NCBI RefSeq assembly: GCF_047495875.1
Contig: NC_092467.1
Location: forward strand, 22,649,066-22,713,065
DNA length: 64,000 nt
Origin: Pithys albifrons albifrons
Lineage: Eukaryota > Chordata > Aves > Passeriformes > Thamnophilidae
Direction: 5' to 3'
Shown here: one piece after another, positions 1 through 13,925 of the stretch
Layout: the number at the start of each line of letters is the position of its first letter
Position numbering within the stretch: position 1 is the first letter of the stretch
Notes under the pieces: model-generated
Database searches by the model: none
What the model was told of the DNA's origin: nothing
The model's input: the letters and a program-made list of their open reading frames with translations, nothing else
Position numbers and translations under genes: made by a program

Positions 1-3000
1 AGGAAGGTGTGACATTAGTGCAGGACTAAAAGGTCATGGGAATTGCTTTGTAGCAAGGTAATTTCTGAGTACAGGGGACATTGAATCCAAATTATAATAC
101 ATCTTAATGTTATGTTCATACACTGTTAAGGTTTTATCAGTACTAAACCAGAAAAATTTATTCATCCCTTGAGAATGCAGATGCTTCATGGGGCCTGCTA
201 TTGACTGTAGCAGAAAAGGAATTTGATTTCTGGGCTTTGAAGGTCTGTAGAGAGCACTGATCCTTGGGAGATTAGAATATTTCCATAAATATGGCAGGGA
301 ATATTGTGGTGTCAACAATGACACATGCACACAAAATCTCTGTTCTTCTCACACTGGTTTCTTCTTGCAGGCTTTGTGACTTTAGCTAGGTTTTGGTTTT
401 TGACTGACAGTCATCCTACAATCTTGAGCTTAGTTGAAGTTACCTGCTGCTTGGATTCCTCTTGATTTTCTCAAAGGATTTCCAGTGTCCTGGATTTTGG
501 CATTACTGTAAAATGTTTGCCACCTATCTCTCTGAGCTCTGGATTATGCTGCCAGCTGGCTGAGTTGGAGGAGTCTGTTCCCCTTTTGTACTTGTGATGA
601 TTAGCTGTTAATTCAGGTGCACTGTGCAGCCTCCAGATGCCTTCTTTGAAAAGGCCTCTGTTTTTTTCAGGAAGAATTGAATTGCCTCTGCCCTGAAGTG
701 TTACATCTCCACTGTTCCGTGCTGCAGCAGGGGGGCAGCAACCTTTATTTCCATCAGGATGGTGTGAGAGTTGGCTGTCACAGTGCAGCTACAATACAGT
801 CGCCAGCCCCAGTAAATCAGCACAGCCAGTGCTTGCTGCGTTGACGTCTGATTCAGTATATAACTCTTTTCACCACTGGAAAACTCATTCCTGAAATGTG
901 GCGTTGGTCAGCTGAATTTGCAGGACCAGAGATCAGCTAAATGTCACTGTACTGTGATAGCTCACATTGCTCTGTAATGTGGCAGCGGTGACAGGGTTAT
1001 TAATAGGTGTAGGTACCTGTTCTGGATGCTTTATGGGAGCACAGTGGGCATAAATGGCAGTGAAGGGATTTGTTTGTGGGTTGAGTGACTTCACAGGATA
1101 ACAAATGTTATTGGCTGCCACGCTGTCAAGGACACAATTAATTCTGGTTGCTCGGTACAGTTAATTTGGTATGCATCTCAGATGTTTTCAATGAGCTTTG
1201 CATGCGGATCCAGTGGACCGTAAGAAAAGTTTCTTTTTAGCCCTCAAATCTGCCTCATCTATTTTAAAGTGATTCTAAAGGGACCTGACAGTGTCCATTT
1301 ATGTGAAACAGAGCTGCTGGTTGAAGTCAGAGGCACTCTGCTCTGTGGTCTCCCTCCCTCTCTCTCCCTGGGGCACTTGGGCTGATTGCCCTTTTGTAAG
1401 ACTCCAAACTCTGCCATATCAGCCTCCTAGTCAGTTTCTAGAGCCCTCTGGGTGCAAGGCCATCACCCAGGAGTGGCCATCTGGCCTTTGGAGAGCTACA
1501 GTTAAGGGGTGTTGCTGGCTCTTATTAAAGGAAATGAAAGCATACTTTAGCCATTCCGTTCAAATCTCATGTGTATGTCTAGGGCCTAACACAGGAATTC
1601 AGCTTTGTATGAGTTGGATAAGTATGCTGATTTATTTATTACTATTCTTCTTTAATTCATAATAGGGAAATAGTAACACACACAGTAACAGATATTTAAT
1701 TACCATTCTTCCTAGCCACCCTCTGTGTCTTCTGTTTTCCACTTACAGTGGTAAAAGTCAAGTTTGTTGTTAAAACAGCAAACTTGGTAGTAATGAGAGC
1801 AAAGAAAGAATGAACTCTTTGTTTAGGAACTCAAGTGTGGAGAGGGGGAAAACTCCTTGCAAAAAATAAAAAGGGGCAGAAACTTAAATGCAGCTATTAA
1901 GCCATATTATTGGGACGCTGGGTTTGTTCTTAATGGAGAGACATTAGCAATGCAAATATTTCTACTCACCAATTACCCATGTTATAAATAGGTCGGAAAT
2001 TTGCACTGTTAATACCAGCCGTGTTTGAAACCTTTTCTCAGCAGTTCATCTGCATAGAGATTTTGGGTTTTTTTGTCTGATTTGTATTCCTGTGGCTTGT
2101 TAAAGGTTTGAAGAGGGGGAGGAGAACAGGAGTAGGAGAAAAACAGGTTTAATGGGCTGTAAGGAGTAAAACTCTCTTCTGTTACTTCTACTGTAAACAA
2201 AACAATCAGCTGAAGCCTGGCTTTGTTTAAAAGAGGGGAAAAAATGTAAATAGCAGTGATTCTCCTGTGCTATTGCTCTTCCATACTTTATATGCCTTCC
2301 TTAGAGGGTTTTATCCTTTAAATATAAACAAGGATGCGTTTCAGACACATAACTGCCAGAACAACTGTCCCCAGCCAGTATTTCAGCAGAGGACATAATT
2401 AATCCATGCTGTGGTGAGAGCTGTGGGGAGACTGGGATGCCATGCTGGTGGGTGCCATGCATCCATCAGTCACCGAAACTCTGCCTTGGTAGATCTTTAG
2501 AGCTTTTCTAGGCACCCAAACAGTTTACAAACTACTTTTACCCAACAGATTTTGCTGAATGAAATATCTTATTCAGGGACCAGATGTTTCTGTTGAAAAC
2601 TGAATATACACACAGGCACATGGAGATGCGCCTGCTTTCCTGTCTGCCGTTTAATTTTTAATTATATGAATTGAGCAATTGTGGGTTGCATGTTTTGTTC
2701 TAGTCTGCTTTTTCATGTTGCATCCCCACTAAGAAATAGCAGCTTTTCTGGTGCAGAAAATCATGAGCTAACCCAGCACAGTAGTACTGATAGAAAATGA
2801 CTTTTTGTGAATTTGGCATTCATATTATGGTACATAGTAGCTCAGGCTCTGGAATAGCTCTGCCATCCTACAACATACTTGCTACCTGTCACAGAAGAAG
2901 GATACTCCGCCTTGGGGAGAAAGTAAAGGAATTTTTAGGCTTGTGTTCACTATCTTCTTCTGGAGACTGTAAGCCACTGGTTTACCCATGGGAAGAGGTA

Positions 3001-5540
3001 AGCTCTAAGCTTCTTCTGGGTCCTCTGCTGTATTAGCAACATTCTCCAAGGCTGTATGATATTCCACAACTGCGCAGTGAACTAGGAGAGTGAGATTAAA
3101 GACTGGCTGCATGGCTATCTTGTGTGATTTTTAGCTCTTGAAGATTCATAGCATGTTGACAGAACAGTCCATGTGCTGTACCCGCATAGCTGTGAGGTGG
3201 GTATCACTGTGTTCTACCACTAATGCATTGAGAATGCCCCTGAGGTCCATGAAGAGACACTGTCCAAACTTAAGCTTAAAGGCAGAAAACCTTGTTTATC
3301 CTCTGTTTTATTCCAGCTACTAGGCCTTGCTGTTGAACTCATGTACACAAAGTGCTGTAACTGTGTTATGGATCATTCATCGAGCAGTTCCTTGGCTTGT
3401 GAAGGAAGTGTTCCAGGTGAAGGATTGGGTTCATTGATACTTTTGAGTTGCCAGACTGGGGCCAGCTATATGTGCTACTCTGTATCAGTTAAGATTTCTG
3501 TGCAAGGAGAGGTGGTGCTATTTCATCAGCACTTTTTACCACATTGGTTTTTGTGGAATTAGCAGAGATGCTCACAGAAGTTTGTCTGTGAGGGTGGCAT
3601 TGGAAAGTCAATAAGCATTGCACTGCACAATGCCATTTCCATGTTCCACACAGTAGGAAGTGTTTGCAAGGGTGTTTGGATGTGTGAGGAGACCATGCTG
3701 TGGTCCTTGCCTGCAACTGATCTGGTTCCATGCAAGTCAAACTGATGGGCGAGGGCGTGAATCTGTGCATGTTCTTAGTCTGCATAGTTGTCTGAAGCAG
3801 GGCAACGCAAAGTGGTCCTTTTTGCTGATTATATTAACCTCGTAGGTAATAAAATGTTCTGCAACAAAGATCACACTTGTGCATGGAGGAGGTAACTGAA
3901 GGCTTGGGGCTTATGCCCCTGGTCAGTAGCTGTGTCATCTGTGTATTATAGATCATAGAGTTTTGTACAGGAACAGTTTTAGTTTGATTTTAATGTACTA
4001 TTTCATCAAAACTCATCCTTTAAAGGAACAGCACACAGGATAAAGGAAGAATGGTGTTCACAAAGTCTTCTGCTCCTCAGCCTTTCCTGAGAAGAGCCGC
4101 AGCATCTGCTCCTCTGCTGTGGGTGCTCACTGTAGGATTGCGCTGCTCTCATTACTCTGTTCTCAGCTGCCATGTCAGATCACACCATCGGTCCATCTAC
4201 TCCAGGGCTGTGCCTGCTCCTGTTTGAGAGCTCACCCAAACCTGCACTTAGCTCAGTAACTAGCACCAAACACATGTAAGGAAGATTGACTTTCTCCTGC
4301 CTTTCCTGTCCTATCTCATGGCATCTACTTGTGCCTCAAAGCACTTACCCTTCAGTAGGATTTGAGGATGAGGAGCTGTGCTTCCACATGGCTTCTGCTG
4401 ACAGAGTCCTAAGACTCCAGTGTTGTGCTGTCATCATCTTCTGTGAATTCATCATATGGTCTTATTTGCACCTACATCCTGGACAACTTGGGAACCCATG
4501 TACCTTGAGAACATTTTATTTTAGTGATTTGGAAGGGAGCATTATCATCACTTGTCAAAAACATGTTATGAAGGCAGCTTGTCTCCACGTGCTTAACCCA
4601 ATGAGGAATAGCAGCTCTCAAGGGATAGCAGTTCCTATTTAAAAGATAAAAAATTGTAATTTTCTTTCAAATATCCTCAGAGATTTACATGTCATTAGCA
4701 CATGCTCTCAAAGCTGGCAGACCCCAAAACACTGAAAACTGAACTAGAGCACTAATCCCTTTCTGAAAACAAAGATGGCAGAGATAGATCCTTCCTCACA
4801 CTCAGAGGCTAGTGAAAAGCACAGGATTGTTGGAAAAAGCTAAGCAATTCCATCCCCACTGTGCTCCCAGGATGGACAGAGCTTTCCCCTTGTGTGCTAT
4901 GCACTGTGGAGCCCTGTGTGCAGTTCAAGGGATAACCTGTATTAAAACAAATAATAATTGGATCTTGGATGCTGAAAGGAAAATTACCTCTCAGGAGTGT
5001 TGCAGGAGAAGTGACAGCAGGAGTTGGGAGAAGTACCATGCTTGGGATGAAATGAGCATGTGATGGCACTCCTGGTCTTGAGTTGTGGGCTTTGGGGCAA
5101 CTCCTGGCAAGCAACAAGAACATGAAGAAAGAAACTGAAGTTTAACACTGAAACAAACTTTCTACTAAGTTCTACAACTCATGGCTCTTTAGTCCTTGAT
5201 TGGGTGTTTAGGATTTTTCCCTCTCTGCTGGTGTGATGGGATGAAGAGGTCAGGCAGGTAAGTGTGGAGTGGTGGCAGAGTAGCTTGTTGATGGTATCAT
5301 CAAATCATTCAAGTCATGCACTTCTGCAGAGAAAAAGTGATACTGCTATGACAGTTCAATTTGTCTGGGGAGCCAAGGAAGTCTGGGTAGCCCTTGGGCC
5401 AGGAGAGCTTACTGTGAAAGCACTGCCAAGCAATGCTTTTGGCATATTTTGTTGACATGGCAGTGTGACAAACTTCTGGAAAGGGCAGAAGCGAAGAAGA
5501 GAGAAATTGCCAAGCCCATGTGTATTGGGAAAAGTGTATG

Positions 5541-5558
5541 TGTGTGTGTTCACACACA
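5541..5558. repeat. Small TG/CA inverted microsatellite
   Basis: TGTGTGTG-TT-CACACACA gives an 8-bp perfect inverted repeat with a two-base centre, a short self-complementary dinucleotide run. Confidence 0.8.
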
Positions 5559-6154
5559 GAATATTGTTAACATCTCTTTCCAACATGCTGAGCCAGTTGC
5601 CACTGTATAGCAGAACCTGAATCTCATACATTGTTGTCTGCCTAGCAAGCGTGAACTTCTTATCCTCCCCTTCAAGGCTTTCATGCTTGCATCTTGATGC
5701 TTTAGATCTGTGTGACATTGCCTGCTTCTGTCTACTTAAAGCTACCTTTGTTGTCTTTTTTCACCCACAACTTCACTTTTTTCATATCACTTACATAATG
5801 GTGAGGCTGGACTATCCAGGCTTGAATACTCCGAGTGCCCTGGTGAGAAAGGCTCACTTTAGTGCAAAAGTGGTGATGAAGAAAAAGCCTGCACCATGTT
5901 TCAGTTGCTGTTGATAAGGGTACAAGAGGACCTGGGTTTGTGTTGTATGCAAGTGTTGATAGGTGCTGGTTTCTTGAAATGAAGGGTGCTGGAAGTCACA
6001 TACAAAAGCTGTGCATTTTTAAATCATAAGGCCTAAAAGTTGGAGGCTCCTGTTTATAAAAGTTAAGATACTAGGGAAGGCCTAGATAGAAATGTCATAC
6101 TGTCTTGCTAATATTTTTAAAAAACAAGTAGTTGACCAATTATTAAGTCTAATA

Positions 6155-6217
6155 TTTGTGGGGTTTTTCGGTTTGGTTTGGTTTTTTTGTTTTGGTTTTG
6201 TTGGGGTTTTTTTTGTG
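6155..6217 (+). repeat. G/T-only low-complexity tract
   Basis: The 63 bases hold no A and a single C, built from irregular GGTTT and GGGGTTTTT units. As RNA it would be a U/G-rich tract suited to CELF-type or hnRNP binding. It is not a regular microsatellite. Confidence 0.75.
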
Positions 6218-9200
6218 ACAGAATTTTGTCTACAAAGACCTAGGGTGTTACTGAGTCAATTCCAATTTATGTAGATTTATGGAAAGTGCTTCCATTTTTT
6301 GATACTGCAAGTTTAATTTATAAAGATAACTGTGCAGTAGCGACATACAAACTTTTATAAGGCATTTGACTTAATGCGTCTGATTGGAATTTGTGGTTCT
6401 GAAGGGTAGTGTGTCACATTTGATCAGTGACCAGAACTTAGAAGTGGTTCTTTTTGGACAGTCATCAAACAGCGATGTTTGATGTGGAACTTGGCAGGGA
6501 CTGGCATGGACTCCAGTGCTAGGCAATGCCTCAGTCAGAGAGAGGGATGGCAGATAAATCTTCTAATATCTGTGCATAACAAATGTAAGCAGATGATTGG
6601 TGCAGAAGGTAGAGTTTTTACAGAGCTTTATGACTAAGAGGTTTTCCAGAGCCATGCACAAGGTTGCACAGTCTTTGGGCAGAGTAATCCAGCTTTACAC
6701 AAGCAGGCCTTTTTGGGTGCAGTTCATGTAGCTGGGGTTTCCTTGTGACTTGCTCAACCTTTCAGCTTGGCAAGACAGACTGTAGTGTATCCTTGGACCT
6801 AGACAGAGAAGTTAAAGTTAAGGAAAATCCCTCAGACTGGTGTTAGGAAGAGCAAAAGAGCATCTAGGTCACAGTGTTTTAAGGGGAGTATTAAACTGGA
6901 GCTGAGAGAGGTGCAAACGTAATCTAAGTTTGAGAGAAATGTAATATAACGGTAGACTGGAGGAGATCAATTTGCTTTCCTTATTAATATGAAGATGGTG
7001 AGGAATTTGATTATGGTTTCTAAATCATTTCTTGGGGAGAAGAAAGGCTTTTTAAGGGTTTCTTAATCAAGTGAAAAAACGTATTAGATGGACTTAATAG
7101 CTGGAAACTTTAAATCATAGTAATTGAAATGGAAGCAAGGCATAGGTTTCTAGCAGACAAAGTGGGCAAGGTGGAACAGACCAGCACTGGAAGTGACAAA
7201 TTCTCCATTTTCGTGTGACTTTATTGATGCCTGGGTGATACTCTTGGAGATCTTTTGAAGCACACAGTTTCTGTATGAATAGGAAGGTTGTGCTGCTTTA
7301 CAGTCTGTGATGAAACAAGGCATCAGACTGATGATCTCATGTTCCCTCGAGACCTTGAAATCTCTTTTTGTATCTGGGTACACAGCTTTCCTTTGTATTC
7401 CTTGGCTGGTGTATTGAATAAACTGGTAGAGAAAAGCCCTGAATCTTGGCACTGTTTCCAGTTCAAGGCAGTTCAGCAAGGCCAGGATGCGGAAATATGC
7501 AGGTGACAGCCTTGGGCAGAGCTTTGCGGGGAAGTTTGAAGATCCTAAATGTATAAGGTTGAGGAAAGCAGAAGAGGGAGTGGTTCCTGTGGGAAGGAGC
7601 TGCAGCAGGGCTCATGAAACATCAGCTGAACTGCTGGTAAGAAAGATGATGAGTTGCTGGTTTCTTGGATGGATTTAGAAGGTCAAAGAGCAAAAGGGGA
7701 GCTACTGTACTCATTGGGAGACAGTGTAGTAAATTCACAGGGTGAAAGTCAGAGAAAAATTCAGAGGTTTTAACATAGTACAAGGCAGAAAATGCATAGC
7801 AGCCTGGAAGGCCAAGGGAAAGGGCAGAACAACAGGGACAACACTAATACTGGCAACTACCAAGGAAACTGAATGGAGGAAAAGGAGAACTGGAGGAGAT
7901 GGGCTGCTCAGTCTTCATCATGGTGAAGATGAGTGACAGGGAGGCAAAGTGTTGTAAAGAAAGGCCTTGAAGGGAGTTTGGCCATGTGATGCAGGGAGAA
8001 GTTCGAGATTTCTGCAGACTCTCTGCAATCTCTGCTGTGTTTGTCTCCTCTGAATGGAAATGCTGTTGCAGAAGGTGGATAAATACGGTACAATATAATG
8101 GTGGCTGTCATTCAGTAGGGATCTTGCACTACTGTAATGTGTTTACACCACAGTTATCAGAAACTAAATTGCCAGAGATGAAGAGAATACTCTGCCAGTA
8201 ATCTTGGCTGCAACTTAGCTGAATGGCAGATAGAAATCCTGAACCCAAAAAAGCAAAAGCAATCTGGACAAACAACAGTAATCTGTCTGTAGATTCATTT
8301 TACAGCTAATCAAAGTTGGATATAACAAGCTTGTAGCATCTGGCAGTCCATAAATTATATGATGAAACCTTTAGCTCTTTGACTTTCTGACAATGGTGCT
8401 ACAATTTAAAAAACTCTTCTTATTTTAAACACTAGAGGAGTGAAAGGAAGGACAGAAAAGAGAAAATAGTTCTGTTGTGGGGCCTTACATCTTTTGGAGA
8501 AGAGACTGTTGTCCATTCATCCACACAGGACTCAAGAGAGTGAAACTCTAATCTTTTGCAAGACTTGTATGTTCTACAAACACTAAAAACCTACAGCTCT
8601 ACTTCTTCCCTGTGCATCTCAAAAAGACAGAAAATATTCTGGGAACATATTTTCATCTTTAAGAATTCTGTATTTATCAGATAATTGTTAAAGTAAGAAG
8701 ACCTTTAATTATGTGAAGTATAGTAAGGCTGGCTGCTGTGTCACTTTAAAACAATTCCTTGAGCAAAAGTTGCCACACCCAAGGAGTCAACTTCAACCGG
8801 GTTCTCTGTTCCTTCTTAGGGAATTCTGATGAACAAGTCATAGATAGGTGCATTGCATGCAACATGCACACCACTGGAACTGTGTCATTTCACTGTTTCT
8901 TAATGCAGAAGTCTGAATAGAAAGGAGTGGAACCTCTGAGAAGTAGTGACCTAAAATTAGAAAATTTTTTAAGGCTAAACAATGTTTTGCTTGGAACAGT
9001 AATTTGAGGCTGTTGGAACACATTATGCCAGTATAGATTTGCAACTAACCTGATAGCCGGAGAGATTCAGAGGGCTATACAGTGATTTTTCTTAGCTGTT
9101 TTTTATTAATTCTCTTTGTGTGTATCCCTGTGTCTCCTGGGTGGATGCAGAACTTTTTAACCAGGGTTTCCCTGGTGGTGTTTGTAACTACTCTACCCTT

Positions 9201-10146
9201 CTAATTCCTGAACTCTTACCAGATAAAGTTCTCTGAAATCCTGATGCTGTTTTAATGTGGCTCTTAATCTCAACTTTGCCATGTCCATATGTAATCATCG
9301 ATCATTATTATAGCTTGTTAAGCACTGATAATGTGCTTGGCCTTGTACATTGCAAAAAGGAGAATGACTGCTGGCAAGATGAACTAATAGGCTGGGGATG
9401 TGCTGGGAAACGTCAGAGGGAGAAATGTGGAGGTCTTTAGTTTTATATATGATTGTTACTATTGACTCCCTTTTTCTGAGTACTCAGTGAGATTTGAGGA
9501 TCTACCTTTTCTCATTTATCCATCCAATTTGGTTTTATTCTGTTCTATATTTTAAAGTATGACAAATTAAGGTGAAAGATGTTTTTGTGCTGCATTTCTG
9601 CAGCTTTTTCTAATTCATCGCTGGATTTGTGTGTGTATGGCTCTGCCCGAGCACCTATTTGTGCAGAGAATTTGGAAGCTGTTCACTGAGGTTTTCCAGT
9701 TGTCCATCTGTGGAACATCTTTTGTATAGCTGTGAGCAGACCAGACCATCTCTCAGGGGAGGACAGGGACTTAGGCTTGTATTCAGAGTGATTGGCAGGA
9801 AACCTCATTCTTAGAAATACAGTAGGAATGTCACACCGGAACACTTGGGAAGACAGAGATAAATATAGAACTCCCTTTCATTCAACTGTTGTCTAAGCGA
9901 GTTTCTGCCTGTTACCTGAAGTTAGGGAGTGTATTCATTATCTAGTGCATAATGTGGTTGATTGCAGGCTTTAAAGTAGGCAATGGTGTTTATAAATCAA
10001 CAAAAGCTTGTCAGAATTAAAGCTGAAGTTTCAGTAATAATGTGTAATCAGCTATTAGGAACAGTTTTAACGGCAGTCCTCCATCAGCTTTCCCTAAAAC
10101 AAGGCATGTAATATGCTGGTAATAATGATAAATGTCCTTAGAGATG

Positions 10147-10173
10147 TTATGAATTGAACATTATGAATTGAAC
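10147..10173 (+). repeat. Tandem duplication, 14-bp period, two copies
   Basis: TTATGAATTGAAC occurs twice with one base (A) between, an exact short tandem duplication with no coding role seen. Confidence 0.85.
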
Positions 10174-12967
10174 CTCAGTACTTTCAGTAATATTTCTTGA
10201 AGACTCCATGACCTGTTCAGTGTCCCCTTATGCACCACTTATCTTCCATTGCTCTTTGTGTCTGAGATCTATTTTGAATTTTTTCAGAATACTCACTTCA
10301 GCCGTATTTTTGAAAAGGAACATGACATCCAGTCCCCTGGAGTCCTCTGGATGAGCATTTTATCAGTGAATCAGCCTTGAAATGTTACAATGCTGTTTTA
10401 GTATTTGTCAATGTCTGTATAAAACATGCACAAAGCCAAACCATAAAGAACTCAACACTTAAACAAAGAACAGTAAGCATCTGAATTGCCCTGAGAGCTT
10501 GAGAGCTTACTTGAGCTCCAAAGATTACCATGGGCATTTGTTTCAGGGGTTTTTCTTGGCTCTTGGTGTAGCTTGCACCTTCACTTCTAGGCAGAAAGCC
10601 AGTGCCTTTCTGTCAGAATAGCCCAGAAACATGTTACTGAGGGACCACAGCTTTTTTTAGTCACACAAGAATACACTGAATTGGTAAAACTGCTGAATGC
10701 AAGGCTGAGCTATCTTAGCTAAAATAGTTTTACCAATACAGCACTTGATTCTGATCCTGTTGAGTTGACGTCTGTTTCTGGCCTCTCTTAAAAGTAGAGA
10801 TTAGAGTGGATATCATCTTGTTATGCTTGAAATACAGAGATTTGCTCCTACCTCCATTTCATCTAGCTGTAAGCTTGCTTTCAGCTGGAACAAAGCACTC
10901 CTTAAGTTTGGACAGTGATATCCGGAGCTACTGGAAAAGGGCCAGTCCAAAGCACTTGATGTCAAGGAGATTTAATATAAAGTTTCTCCTCAGAAGAATG
11001 TGAACTTGGTGCCAAAGGCCTTGATTAAGACTATTTCTAAGCCTGTTGGACATTGTCAAATGCCTTTCCTGGTGATTTAATTAGCTTTGTAGGAAGGTTT
11101 AGTGTCAGCTCAGAAAACAAATGGGGAGAGAGAGTATTGCTGGCTGTCAACAGTATTGTAAGTGTTATGTGGGAATTCAGCCTTAAAAGCATTTTTCTCA
11201 AGTGTTCACCACAGTTCTCATAAATCATGGAGTAACAGTTTCAAAATTATTGTATGCAGTCCATGCTGAAGAAATCTTAATTACCTGAAAGCTTACATGA
11301 AATGGTGACTTGAGATTTGCCCCAGCTGGAGGGACTGTGTGGCCAGTACATGCAGGGGTGCGGCAGAGCAGGTCATTGAGGATTTTTCACAAGAACAAAG
11401 TAATAGGAAAGAAAGAGAAGCTGGTTGATGTTCAGAAATGCACCTGCCAAATATCTCTGCTTAGCAGAAGGCAGAATGGTCTGTGCTTGTGTGTCCTTTT
11501 GTAAGAGGAACCCTGGGTAGAGCTGTGCCTGCAGCAGGCAGGGTGTTGCTCTGGCATTTCGGCTTCGCTCTAGGCATGGCAGCTTTATAAGCACCGAGTG
11601 GAAATCAGTGCACAGTCCTGCCTTGGTATAGGACAAAACCCAGCCTCGCTCTCTGTTGCTGGGGGAGGTGTGCTGCTAGTCTGGACATCCCACTGGTCAC
11701 AGAGGTTGGATGCACTGTGGGATCCAGTGCTGCTGTGCACAGTTTAGGATGAAATAAAGCGGGAAGCTCTGGCAGGGAGAGGACAGTGGATAACACATGT
11801 AAAGCTGTGGCTGGTGCTGCCTGCTGTGGTAATGTCAGAGAGGTTCTTTCAGTGATCCCACATGCCATTGTTTAAAGGAGATCATGGGGATGTTGGCAGA
11901 TACTTGGAGGACTCAGGAGATGCTGGGGGCTTTGTCATTGCTTCAGGTCCTGACCTGGTAGTTTTTCAGCTGATTTACAGATGGAAAACCTGAATTTCAG
12001 AAGCACGGGAGTCTCTTCTGTATAACTGCAGCCAGCAGCACAAGGGCTTCCTGCTTTGTTGTTGCTGTCCCATGTTCTGCTGTCCAGCTTGGACAGGGAA
12101 ACTCACCTTTTCTAATGTGTGCATATTCCAGAAGTGGAAGTACCATAGGGTGCTTCTTGGGTGGTAGAGAACAGAGCACCGTGCTGTATGGGTGAGGGGA
12201 CAAAGCAAGCATGGGTGTACATCAGAAAACTGTCACCTTGCTACACCCACTGCTGCCTCCACGGGGTAGTTGTGTGCTCCACTGCAGCACGAGCAATGCA
12301 CACCTGTCGGGGGGTAGGATTAAAACCAGTGCTCAGGGATTGTTGTCCTGTAGATCACCTCAAATCTTTAAGGCTTACATTCTGTGGTTCTTTCTAGGCA
12401 TGGCAGATTTTTTTTCATACAGAGAAGATTAAAATCTATGTTGCCATTTTGAAATCGTAGATGGATGATGATTTCTTCGTCATCTGAAATGTGCTGTTTT
12501 CAAGTATAACAGCTTGGCTTGGAGGAGGCAGCAGAGAGGATCCCACCTGCAGCATGTCTGCACACTTGCACACAGTCTTTACCAAACGCTGACTCCATCT
12601 GTCATGACAGAGTAAAAATAATTCCACAACACTGAATGCTCTGCAGTCTTACTAATACAGAGTCATGCTTAGTAATAAATCAAATGCTTAGGTGTCATGT
12701 TTCATCCCATGCAATTAAACTTCATAAAACCTCTGAAAAATGTATTTTAACATCAGTAGCAGTTTGCTGTGAGAACCTCTAATGTGTGTTTGTCATGGTC
12801 GATTCAAAAATTCATGTGATGCACTGAGTGTGACAGTGATTAGAGGACTGTCATTTCAGTATTTATGCAGTTTTGTGATTATTTAACAAAGTTCTAGGTT
12901 AGCTGTATGGAAAATCTGAACGCAGGCTATTCTGTATGTGAAGTAAATATACAATTAAGCCCATATG

Positions 12968-12983
12968 AGGTCAGTTTGGGTCA
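12968..12983 (+). promoter_or_regulatory. DR4-type nuclear-receptor half-site pair
   Basis: AGGTCA-GTTT-GGGTCA forms a direct repeat of RGGTCA half-sites with four-base spacing, the pattern used by thyroid hormone receptor or LXR with RXR. It lies deep in the long upstream intron in an AT-rich stretch (12660-12960). A 16-bp motif of this kind can occur by chance, so function is only a possibility. Confidence 0.3.
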
Positions 12984-13639
12984 GCATGCACTTGCTTCAT
13001 TTTTCCTGTGGAGCAGTATATGGTGACATTTATTGGGCTGTGATGCCGAAACCCACTCTTAGGCATCCCAAGTAAGGTCTTTGTGAAGAAGTGCTCATGC
13101 AGGCAAGGTGACTCCTGTTCAGAGGGCTATTTAACCTTATCTCCTTCCTTGGAATGCTGGCTGTTAAAAAAAAAAAAAGCCTGATGTAATTTGTGCCGAT
13201 CTACCTCCACCAAATTCTAGAAAGCTTTTTCTGCATCCCTCACTGCCTTACAGAGGGTCTTTGTGATTTTTGACATTTTCTGTGATGGAGCACTAAGTTG
13301 TATAAATTTGAGGTCATGAGGGAAAACAAAATTAAAATTTGCATGCAATTCCAGGTTGTTTTCATAGCTGGTAAATAAGCTCTGGCATTAGGATGTAGTT
13401 GTGATTCACTTGAGTAAAAGGTCATCAGCAGATCAAAATGAGAGCTAAATATCTTGACAAAAATATCTACCATGGGTAATTTTTTTTACTTCTTCTGTGA
13501 GCTTAACTTCAGGAAGGAATTACAATATTTTCTAACATCTAATGTTTCTACAGTGAACTAGAGCTTTCTTACCAGGGCTGTGAAAACTGGCTTGCTGTAG
13601 AAATGTTCTGTAGTAGGGAAAACCCCAACAGTGTGGGTT

Positions 13640-13925
13640 TTATTAACAAAATAAAAGCCGAATGAAAGCGCTTGAAGGACTTTCCTAATTATTATTTTTG
13701 TATAGCCAAATAAAAAATAATTTAACGTTTTGCAGGAAAATACAGTGTAGCCTGTGGAGTTACTTCTTCTGGTGTTTGGTAAATAAAATATTTTGACACA
13801 GTTGTGATGTGGAGTATCGAAGCTGTCTGGCTCACATGGGCACTGTGTAATTACCCATCTTAATCACAATTATGTAATCTAGTATGTTGTTACAAGATTA
13901 GGGTATCTATTTATGTAGTTGAATC
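13640..13925. promoter_or_regulatory. AT-rich candidate conserved element
   Basis: The block includes TTATTAACAAAATAAAAGCC, CTAATTATTATTTTTG and GTGTAATTACCCATC, with an embedded CpG-bearing AAAGCGCTTGAAGG (about 13665-13678). Clustered TAATTA-type cores suggest a developmental enhancer; nothing more can be shown from one sequence. Confidence 0.22.
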
